Part shown: piece by piece, positions 45,488 to 57,400 of the stretch
Layout of the letters: each line of letters begins with the position of its first letter
Numbering within the stretch: position 1 is the first letter of the stretch
Assembly (NCBI RefSeq): GCF_003260195.1
Contig: NZ_QEIH01000002.1
Coordinates: 124,001-188,000 of the forward strand
From: Lutibacter citreus
GTDB lineage: Bacteria > Bacteroidota > Bacteroidia > Flavobacteriales > Flavobacteriaceae
DNA length: 64,000 nt
Direction: 5' to 3'
Notes under the pieces: generated by a model
What the model saw: only the letters and a program-made list of their open reading frames with translations
Told to the model about the DNA's origin: nothing
The model's database searches: none
Translations under genes and position numbers: made by a program

Positions 45488-48400
45488 TTATTTTCTTAAA
45501 TATATCCAACCCGTTTGTGGTTTTCTATCATCGTCATTAAAGTGAATAGTATAGAAATAAGTTCCTGTAGGAAGTATATCATTAGTTAAATTCCAACGTC
45601 CGGTTGAGTAACCATCCCACCACTGTGGTGTATGGTATGGATTACCATCATGTTTATAATTATAAACTTTATTTCCGTATCTATTAACAATTTCCATTGA
45701 GAAGTTTGGATACAATACTTCTAAATATTCTATCTCAAATACATCGTTTATTCCATCTCCATTTGGTGTAAATCCTTCTGGAAGTGTTAATGGAATTATT
45801 GGATCAGTAGCAACTTGATCCATATCATCCTCAAAAATATCTCCATTGTTTGGTGTAGAATCTATATCTAATTCATTTGTAGCTGTTATCTCTGCCACAT
45901 TTACCCAATCTCCAAGTGGATTAACAAAAGCTGTTATAATCAAGGTTTCTGACATTTCACTACTAATTGTTCCAACATTCCAAATTCCGGAATTATTATC
46001 ATAGCTTCCAGTTGAAGTAGTAGCACTAACAAAATTATAACCATTTGGTAACATATCAGTCACTTCAACACCTGTTGCATCACTTAGTCCATTATTTGTT
46101 AACGTAATAGTGAAATTAACATTTGTTTCAGCATAAGGTTCTAATATGTCTGTTGTACTAACAGGTCCTTCACTAGCATCTGCAAAATCAACTTCTTTAG
46201 TTAATTCTAAATCTACCATCTTAACAGGAACTGTAGCAATACAACTTGTATTGTTTGATAATTCAAAATCTGTTTGGTGCATTTCTGTAATAGTAGCACA
46301 ATTTAAATAATCACCTGTTGCATTTACTATTGCATCAACAACTAGTACCTCAGTTTCTCCATCTGCAATTGTCCCTACATTCCATTTTCCATCATCATAA
46401 TCATAAGTCCCTCTAGTTGAACTATGATTAACATATGTATACCCTGCTGGCAACAAGTCAGTAACAACTACTTCTGTACCTTCTACAATTCCATCATTTA
46501 TTAATCTAATTTCAAATGAAACTTCTGAACCAACTTCAGGTGTAATATTATCAGCTATTACAGTTTTTTCTAATCTTAAATCAAGCTCTTGATATGGAGG
46601 AGCAGATGCACAATCAAAATCATCTTCGTTTGGATCAAAATTATTTGGTGTAGAATCTAAATCATTTTCATTTGCGCCTGTAATTTCAGCACAATTCACA
46701 TATTCACCACTTTTTAAAACTATTACATCAATAAGTAATACAGGTGTATTTCCAGCCTCTATAAAGCCAATGTTCCATAATCCAGTTATTGGATTATATG
46801 TACCTATTGTTGAACTATAATTTACAAAATTATATCCTGAAGGAATAATATCCGTTACTTTAACTCCAGTAGCTTCTGTTGGACCTTCATTCTCAACTCT
46901 TATTTCAAATGTAATCATAGTACCAACTTCTGGGTCTACTACATCATCAACTACTGATTTAGTTAAACTTAAATCTATAGTTGCCGTTGGAACTATTGAA
47001 ACAATTCCAACATTATTAGTTGTATCAGAATCAGACTGATCTGCAAGAACACTACTTGTTGTATTTGTAATAGTTTGTCCTAAAGTATCATCATCAACAG
47101 TTGCATTTATTGTTAAAACTGCCGTTGCTCCATTTGTTAAATTTCCAATTGTCCACTCACCAGAACCATAGTTAAATGTTCCTTTTGAAGCTGAATGACT
47201 AACAAAAGTTACTCCTACTGGTAAATTATCAGTTAAGCTTACATTTGTTGCATCACTTGGTCCATTATTAGTTACTTCAATAGTATAGGTAATTGTATCG
47301 CCTTCATTTGGTTTTTTATTACTTACTGTTTTAACAGTTTCTAAATCTGTATTTGTAACAATTATAGTTTCAGAAGCATCATCTTCTGTTAAATTACTAT
47401 CATCTTGATCTTGAGTATTTGAAATATTGTTAACCAATGTAATACCTCCTTGATCCATTCCTACAATAGCTTTTACAACAATTGTTTCTTGCTCTCCTTG
47501 AACAAGAGTTCCAATGTCCCAATTTGGTGCTCTCCAGACACCGTCACTTGGTGTAACCGTTTCATAAGTTAATCCAGATGGTAATTCATCTGTTACAACT
47601 AACCCTGTAACCACTGCATCTCCATTATTTACAACTGTAATTGTATATGTTATAATATCTCCTGCATTTGGAGTAGCATTGTCTACTACCTTAGTTAAGG
47701 CAATATCAACAAAATTTCCAACTCTAATTGCTGCTTCCAATACATCTCCATCTGTTGTTGGATCAAATTGATCTCCTTTAGCAGCAGTTGTAGCATTAGT
47801 TATTATAGATCCTGCTGTTCCTGCGTTAACACTTGCGGTAATATTCATTGTTACGGTAGCTCCTGTTACTATATAACCAATAGTCCATATTCCTGAACCT
47901 CTATTATAAGCTCCATTTTGATTGTCACTAACATAAGTAACTCCTGCTGGTAATAAATCTGTTAAACTTACCCCAGTTGCATCACTTGGTCCATTATTAG
48001 TAACGGCTATTGAATAAACAATATTATCTCCTTCAGCTGGTATAGCTTCACTTACAGTTTTAACAGTAACTAAATCTGAACCTGTAACTACAATTGTTTC
48101 TGTATCATCATCTTCAGTTAAGTTTGAATCAACTTGATCTTGGGTATTCGACACTGTATTTGTAAGTGTCTTACCTCCTTGATCCATACCTACAAGAGCT
48201 TCAATGACTATTGTTTCTTCTTCTCCTGTTTCTAAGATATCAACATTCCAATTTGGCGCTGTCCAGGTTCCATCACCTGGAGAAACAATACCATAAGTTA
48301 ATCCTTCTGGTAAAGCATCCATGACAACTAAACCTGTAACTCTTGAAGGTCCGTTATTTCTAACAGTTACTGTATAAGTTACTATATCACCAACATTTGG

Positions 48401-51400
48401 TGTTGCATTATCAACTATTTTAGTTAATACAATATCTGTAAAATTCTGAACTTTAATTACTGCTTCCAGCACATCTCCATTTGTTATTAGATCTAATTGA
48501 TCTCCTTTAGCAGCAGTTGTTGTATTAATTATTGTCTCTCCTACTGTTCCTGCATTAACTCTCGCTCTAATATTCATTCTTACAGTAGCACCTGCAAACA
48601 TATTACCAATAGTCCATTTTCCTGAACCACTATTATAGGCCCCATTTTTATCATCACTTAAATAAGTAACTCCTGCAGGTAGTACATCGGTTAAACTTAC
48701 TCCCGTTGCAAAACTAGGTCCATTATTTTTAACTGCTATTGAATAAATGATTTCGTCCCCTTCAGCAGGTTTAGTATTACTCACTCTTTTAACAGTAACT
48801 AAATCAGATGCCGTTACTATAATATCAGCAGAAGCTTCACTTGGTAAAGAAGTATCAACCTGATCTTGTGTATGACTTGCAGTATTAGTAATTGGTAATT
48901 GATCTAATGTTCCAATAGCATTCACGACACCTTCAATAGTCATAGTTTCGGTTTCTCCTACCGGTAACGTACCTATATTCCAAATTGGCGAAGTCCAGAT
49001 ACCCGCACTTGGCGTAACTAAACCTTCAATTACTCCTGAAGGAACAAGGTCTTCAACTTGTAAGTTAGTTACAATCGCTGGCCCATTATTTGTTATAGTA
49101 ATTGTATAAGTAACAGTGTCTCCTGTATTAGGAGTACTATTATCTACTACTTTTGTTAATACAATATCAGAATAATTATCAACACCTATTTTTGCTTCTA
49201 AAACATCTCCATCTGTTGTAGGATCTGCTTGATCTCCTGTTGCTGCAGTTGTAATATTTGTAATAGATGTTCCTGATGTATCTTCATCAACAGTTGCTGT
49301 AATATTTAGTGTTGCTTTAGCAGTGTTAGCAATAGCTCCTATTGTCCAAATTCCTGAACCACTATTATATGCACCACCCTGATCATCACTAACATAAGTA
49401 ACCCCTATTGGTAATAAATCTGTTAAACTTACTCCGGTTGCATTACTTGGGCCATTATTAGTTACTTCAATTGTATATATAATTGTATCACCTTCATTTG
49501 GTATAGAATTACTTACTGTTTTTACAGTTACTAAATCTGAACTTGTTACAACTATTGTTTCTCTATCATCATCCTCTGTTAATTCTGAATCTACTTGATC
49601 TTGACTATTACTAACTATATTTGTAAGTGTTTGACCTCCTTGATCCATACCTACAACAGCTTCAATAACTATTGTTTCTTCTTCACCTGAATCTAAGTTG
49701 TCTACGTACCAATTTGGTGCTGTCCAAGTTCCATCACTTGGTGAAACAATTGCATAGGTTAATCCTGTTGGCAATGCATCAGTTACTACTAAATTTGTAA
49801 CTTTTGATGGACCGTTATTTCTAACAGTTACCGTATAGGTTACTGTATCTCCAACATTTGGTGTGGAATTGTCTACTATTTTTGTTAATACAATATCAGT
49901 ATAATTTTCAACACCTATTATTGCTTCTAAAACATCTCCATCTGTTGTAGAATCTGTTTGATCTCCTGTTGCCGCAGTTGTAGTATTAGTTATAGAGGTT
50001 CCTGATGTGTCTTCATCAACGGTTGCTGTTATATTTAATGTTGCTTTTCCGCTGTTAGAAATAGTTCCTATAGTCCAAATTCCTGAACCACTATTATATG
50101 CCCCACCTTGATCATTGCTAACATAAGTAACCCCTACTGGTAATAAATCTGTTAAACTTACTCCGGTTGCATTACTTGGGCCATTATTAGTTACTTCAAT
50201 TGTATATATAATTGTATCACCTTCATTTGGTGTTGGTTTATTTACTGATTTTACAGTTACTAAATCTGAAGCCGTTACCACTATATCCTCTTCTAAATCA
50301 TCTTCAGCAGTTGTTGGATCTAACTGATCACCTGCTGCTGCAGTTACAATGTTTGTAATTGGATTTGATATTCCTTCTGCATTTACAAGTGCATTTATAG
50401 TTAAATTTGCTGATCCTCCAATATCAATCAACCCAATTACCCAGGTCATATCTCCTGCAATATCTGCATAAGTATTAACAGAACCTCCAGTTGCTGTATG
50501 GCTTACATACTCCAATCCTGTTGGTAAATTATCAATTAAATAAACTCCAGTAGCAGCACTTGGCCCTTTATTTACAACCGTTATGGTATAGGTAATTGTA
50601 TCACCATTGTTTGGTGTACTATTGTTAACTGTTTTAGTAGTTACTAAATTTGTAATAGCCCTTGGTGTTGTCGTTGCTTCATCTTGATCATCTTCTATAG
50701 GATTATTATTTCCATGTATTGAATTAGGATCTTTTTGATCTGCATAAACAACCTCAGCTGTATTGGTATAATTTCCACTTTCATTAACAATTGCTGTTAC
50801 TGTTAGTGTAGCTTCACTTACTCCTGTTGAATTATTATCAACTAAACTTCCTAAATCCCAAAGACCTGAATTTGGTCCACCTGGATAATAAATTCCTTGA
50901 CTTGTACTTGGTGGTGTAGTTGTACTTAAAGTATAACCAGTTGGTAACACATCTAATACATCTATTCCTGTTGCATCTGATGGCCCCATATTGGTAACTG
51001 TAATTGTGAAAACAACTTCTGACCCAACATCTGGTGTTAAATTATCAACTGTTTTATTTACAACCAATGCAGCTTCTGCATCCATCTCGTCTGTATCCGT
51101 AGAACTATTGTTACTAGAATCCGGATCAACTGGCTCATTAAAGTTTGTTGATGGTGGTAAACTAGTACTTGCAGTATTTACAATATCTCCTGTATAACCA
51201 CTAGGAACATTAATTGTTACTGTATATGTTACGGTTACACCTGAATCTAAAGTTGCAATTATATCATTTGAGATATCACCTACAACATCTGTTTTACCAT
51301 TTCCAGTCCAAGTTGTAACAGCTTGTAAAATAGGGTCTGTTATATCATCATTTACAATTACACCTGCTGCATTAGCTGGTCCATTATTGGTTACTGTTAT

Positions 51401-54400
51401 TGTATATACAATAGGTTCTCCTGGAGCATAGGTGTCAGAATTATCTGTTTTTACAACTTCAATATCTGCTAGAGCAATGTATATAATTGTTATGGAAGAA
51501 TCATTAGATTGATTACCATCATTATCTTCTATATTATATGATACAGGTGTTGGATTACCATTAAAAGTTGTTATAGGTGTAAATTTAATTTCACCTGAAA
51601 CTAAGTCAACACTCCAGTTACCTTCATTTGGTACATCAAAACTAGTTACATCTCCATTGCTATCAATAATTGTATTTATAGCTCCTGTTGGAGTAACCAA
51701 ACTAACTGTAGTATAATCTAACGTTCCTCCTGCTGCTGCATCTCCATCAACATCTGGTCCTGAACCATTATTAACAGTAGGGTTTATTGTTACAGAATTT
51801 CCTGGTACATGACCTGCACCTCCATTATCACTCAAATCATCTTGAGTTATTGGTGGAACTGCTGTATATTCAACTGTAACTTTTGCTTTATTAGATATAT
51901 TACCGTCATTATCCTCTACTGTATAATATATAGGTGTTGGATTATTCGTAAATGTTGGTAATGGTGTAAAAACAATATTAGCTTGATCTGAGTCCGTTAT
52001 ACTTAGTTCAATCGTCCATGTTCCTTCACCTGCTACTACTAATGGATCTCCTTCATTTATTGTTCCAACTATTTTTACTGTTGAAGACACTAATACCCCT
52101 CCAGCAGCTGCATCTACATCATAATCATTAGTTGGAGAACCGTCTAAAGCAGGAACTACAGCTTGGGTACCTGTTGTTAAACCTCCTAAATAATCATCAA
52201 TTGCTACAGGTGATTCTATATCATAATTTACATGTACTGTTGCAGGTAATGAAGTATTTGGTGTAGCTCCACTTACTGCTTGTAAATCGTTTATTGTATA
52301 TTGAATATCTGTTGGATCATTTGTAAAGCCAGAATCTGGACTAAACGTTAATTCTCCTGTTGTTGCATTATAAGACCATACCCCTTCTCCATCAACATCT
52401 GCCTGATAGTTTGAAGTTCCTATTGAACCTGTAATATTTGTTGTTACCCCTAATGCTGGTACAAATACAAAACTATCTGGATCAACAATATCTCCAGTAA
52501 TATCATTTGCTAATATATCTATAACTGCATCAACTCCTGTTATGTTCCCTAAACTACTATCATTTATAGCAATAGGTACATAATCTATTAATATAGTGGC
52601 ATTATTTGATGGATTACCATCATTATCTTCAATATTATATTCAATTATTGTTGGATCTTCTGTAAATGTTGATAATGGCGTAAACGTTATTTCTCCTGTT
52701 GTTCTGTGCACACTCCAGTTTCCTTCATTTGCTACATCAAAACTTGTAACATTACCATTATCGTAAACTGCATTTAATGCTCCAGCTGGTTCTATTAAAC
52801 TTACCGTTGTTGGATCTAATGCTCCATCTGAATCTTCATCTACATCATCAAAAGTTCCTCCTGTTGCAACATTATTATCAATTAAAACATCAATTGTAAC
52901 AGCAGTACCTGGTGTATTTCCTAAACTTTCATCATTAATAGCTACTGGATTTTGAGCCAAATATGATGCACTTACAATTGCTGTATCTGATAAACCTGTA
53001 GAGGTCTCAGTTAAAATATATGTAATTGGTGTTGGGTTACCTGTAAAATTAATTACATTACCTTGAAAAGTATAAGTACCTGGATCAAATGTTAAGTTAT
53101 CAGTTGCAGGATCATAAGTCCAAACTCCTTCATTTGGAACTGTAACTACTAAGCCTCCATTACTTAAAACACCTCCTGGAACACTAGTTGCATCTAAAAC
53201 TATTGTTGCATTTCCAGCATTTACAGCACTTCCATCACTTAATGTATCATTACCTGAAATATCTTCTATTACAGCAGGATCTCCTGTTATAATTCCCGTT
53301 ACTCCATTATCTTCTGCAACCGGTGGTGCAGGATCATACTCTACTGTTACTAAAGCTGAAGTTGAATTTCCTTCAGCATCTGAAATTGTATAACCTATTT
53401 CTGTTGGATTTGTTGTAAATCCATCATCTGGATTAAATATTAATTCTCCGGTTGCTGGATTATAAGTCCAAGTTCCTTCATTTGGTATTGTTGCTATTAA
53501 CCCTGTTCCGTCTATATAAGCTGCTGGCATTGGATTTGAAGTACTACCAAATTCAAAAGTTGTTAAATCTACAGCATCTCCTTCTGTATCGTTTGAAGTT
53601 ATGTTTATAATAACATCATTTCCTACAGTATTTCCTGTACTTAAATCATCAACTGCCACTGGAATATAATCTACAGTAACCATTGCATTTGTTAATGACT
53701 CATTTCCATCATTATCTTCAATATTATAATACGTAGGTGTTGGATCTTCTGTAAATCCTGGTACTGGAGTAAAGGTTATTGCTCCTGTTGTTGGATTCAC
53801 TTCCCATGTTCCTTCTCCTGGTTCTATATAACTTGTTGTATTTCCTTCTACATTGGTAATTACACTTGTTGCAGTACTTGTTGCTACTAAACTAACTTGC
53901 GTAGGATCTATAGTTCCTCCGGCAGTAACTCCATCTCCATCATAATCCTGACCTGCCGTTCCTGGTATAGGATCAACAATTACTGGTCCTGCAGTATTAG
54001 CTGAACTTAAATCATCTACTGGTACTGGTGGTTGAGCCACATATGCAGCACTAACAATTGCTGTATCTGTTAAGCCTGTAGAAGTCTCAGTTAAAATATA
54101 AGTAATTGGTGTTGGGTCTGAAGTAAATCCTAATACTGGATCAAATGTTAAATAACCATCCGTTGGCCCCGAATTATCAGCTGGAGTATAAGTCCAAACT
54201 CCTTCATTAGGAACTGTTACACTTCCATTTGTTTCTAAAACACCTCCTGGAACACTAGTTGCATCTAAAACTATTGTTGCATTTCCAGTTGTTGGTGTAG
54301 TATCTACAGCACTTCCATCACTTAATGAATCATTACCTGAAATATTTGGTATTAAAGCATTAGCTCCTGTTATAACTCCTGTTACTCCGTCATCTTCTGC

Positions 54401-57400
54401 AACTGGTGGTGCAGGATCATACTCTACTGTTACTAAAGCTGAAGTTGAATTTCCTTCAACATCTGATATTGTATAACCTATTGGTGTTGGATCTGTTGTG
54501 AAACCATCAATTGGATCAAATATTAATTCTCCGGTTGCTGGATTATAAGTCCAAGTTCCTTCATTTGGAATTGTTGCTATTAACCCTGTTCCATCAACAT
54601 AAGCTGCTGGTATTGGATTTGCTGCACTACCAAATTCAAAAGTTGTTAAATCTACAGCATCTCCTTCTGTATCATTTGACGTTATGTTTATAGTAACATC
54701 ATTACCAACTGTATTTCCTGTAATTAAATCATCAACTGCCACTGGAACATAATCTATAGTAACCTTAGCATTTGTTAATGACTGATTACCGTCATTATCT
54801 TCAATATTATAGTATACAGGTGTTGGATCTTCTGTAAATCCTGATACTGGAGTAAATGTTATTGCTCCTGTTGTTGGATTCACCTCCCATGTTCCTTCTC
54901 CTGGTTCTATAAAACTAGTTGTATTTCCTTCTACATTAGTAATTACGCTAGTTGCAGTGCCTGTTGCTACTAAACTAACTTGCGTAGGATCTATAGTTCC
55001 TCCTGCAGAAGCTCCATCCGCATCATAATCCTGACCTGGCGTTCCTGGTATAGGATCAACAATTACTGGTCCAGCTGTATTTGCTGAACTTAAATCATCA
55101 ACTGGAACTGGTGCTTGAGCCACATAAGATGCATTTACAACAGCTGTATCTGTTAAACCTGTAGAGGTCTCAGTTAAAATATATGTAATTGGTGTTGGAT
55201 TTGCGGTAAAACCAACAATTGGATCAAATGTTAACTCATCAGTTGTTGGATTATAAGTCCAAACTCCTTCATTTGGAACTGTTACACTTCCATTTGTTTC
55301 TAAAACACCTCCTGGAACACTAGTTGCATCTAAAACTATTGTTACATTTCCTGTTCCTGGTGTTGTATCTACAGCACTTCCATCACTTAATGTATCATTA
55401 CCTGAAATATTTGGTATTACAGCATTAGCTCCTGTTATAACTCCTGTTACTCCATTATCTTCTGCAACTGGTGAATCGTTTACTACCACATTTGCAAAAT
55501 CTCTATCATCTTCAGTAACATCATTATTACCAGGTATTGAATCTGGATCAAATTGATCAACTGAAACAATCTCAGCAAAATTTGTAAAATCACCTGTTGC
55601 ATTTACAGTTGCTACAACTGTTAAAGTTGCAGTAGTATTACCTGGCAATACTGGAATAACCCAATGTCCTGTAATATTTGAATAAGTTCCTAAAGTTGTA
55701 GATGAACTAACATAAGAAAACCCTGATGGTAAATAATCAAATATATCTACATCTGTACCTTCATTTGGCCCTGTATTTATAACATTAATTGTAAATGTAA
55801 CAACCTCTCCAGGGTTTGGCGCTGTATTACTAACAGTCTTTTTTATACTTAAATCTACAACAGGAAAAATTGTAATCTTAACAATATCACTGGTTGAAGC
55901 ACAAGGGCTATTTTCAACCGTCCATTCAAATCTATATTCTCCTGGTTGTGTTCCTGTAACTATTGTTGTTGGAGATTTAGAATCTATAAAATTAGGAGTT
56001 GTTGGGCCAGATACAAATGACCATTCACCAGAACCTGATATTGTTGGATCATCTGCTTCTAATTGTAAAGTAGTAAACTGAGCTATTTCTTTATCTGCAC
56101 CTGCGTTAGCATTTGCAACCGCATCTGTTACAGTAATTTGAACTGTATCTTCTAATGTACAATTTCCTTCTGCATTTTTTACTGTCCACATAAGTTCATA
56201 AACTCCTTCTTTTAATTCAGAAACAGTTGTTGATGCTGCATCAACCGGTGAAAAAACTGGATCAACACTCCCACCTGGTTTGGTAACAATAGTCCATTCC
56301 CCAGTATTTGTTGGGTCTATTGCTGCTGCTGATAAAGTAGTAGATACACTTCCCGCTGGGTTTATATTACACACTACCTTATCTGTTCCTGCATCTGCAG
56401 GTGCAGGCGGAACACCTGGATAATGTAAAATAATCGTAGCTACAGCGTCTGTACAGGTACCATTTGTCACTGTCCAAGTAAACTCATAATCACCTGTTTG
56501 TAAAGCATAAGGATCTCTTATTGTAAATGCTGTTGAAGGATTATTTGGATTATCAATTGTAATATCTCCAATGGTATAACCTATTGCTGTACCTGTTAAA
56601 GTCCATGTTCCAATACCATTATCTGGTGCATTAGCATCAAGTTGTGGAAATAATTGACAAGAAGTACCACTTGTTTCCGTTGTTGATATATCTGCATCAC
56701 TTGGAGCCGCATAGGCTCTAACGGTTACTAAATCATTCAATCCACCTAAACATGCGTTGTTTGGTGATGCATTTTTTGAATTCCATTGAAATACATAAAC
56801 CCCCTCATCATAAACATTTATGTCTGTTGTACCACTATTAGGATTAACAATTACAGCTGCTCCATTTACTACGGCAGGACCATCAATCAAAGTCCATGTT
56901 CCTGTGCTTGGGCCAACATCATTTCCAGCCATTGTTACTGTATTACCATCAGCTAAACATATTTCTTGATCATCACCTGCTATTGGAGTTTCTGGTGGCG
57001 CATCAGTTATAACTATTACTTCATCCTCTGCTCCACAATCAGAACCAGTATTATATTTAAAAATATAAGTATTCCCCGGTACTATTGTTGCAATTGCAGT
57101 ATTACTTGCATTGGCAATTGTACCAAGAGTAGCAGTTCCATCTGTAGTAGATTCTAAAGTCCAATTTCCTACTGAACCCTCATTACCTTGCAACAAAACA
57201 GAGGTTGCATTACATAAACGAGTATCCTCACCCGCGTATGCTGGTGTATCAACCGTTAATGTAAAAGTTGCAGGTGATGGTGCATCACACATAGTACTAA
57301 GTGGTGTTATACTCCAGGTAAAGGTATACTCGCCTACCACTAATCCTGAAACATCTAAATTAGGTCCGTTTGGAGTATTTATAGTTGGTGAATTAGGTCC

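Noticed and set aside
47446..55475. Regularly spaced DNA repeats that could suggest a CRISPR or satellite array.
   Set aside because: Periods of 0.7 and 1.07 kb, in-frame, encode DUF11 and CshA-like domains; no short repeat/spacer structure.
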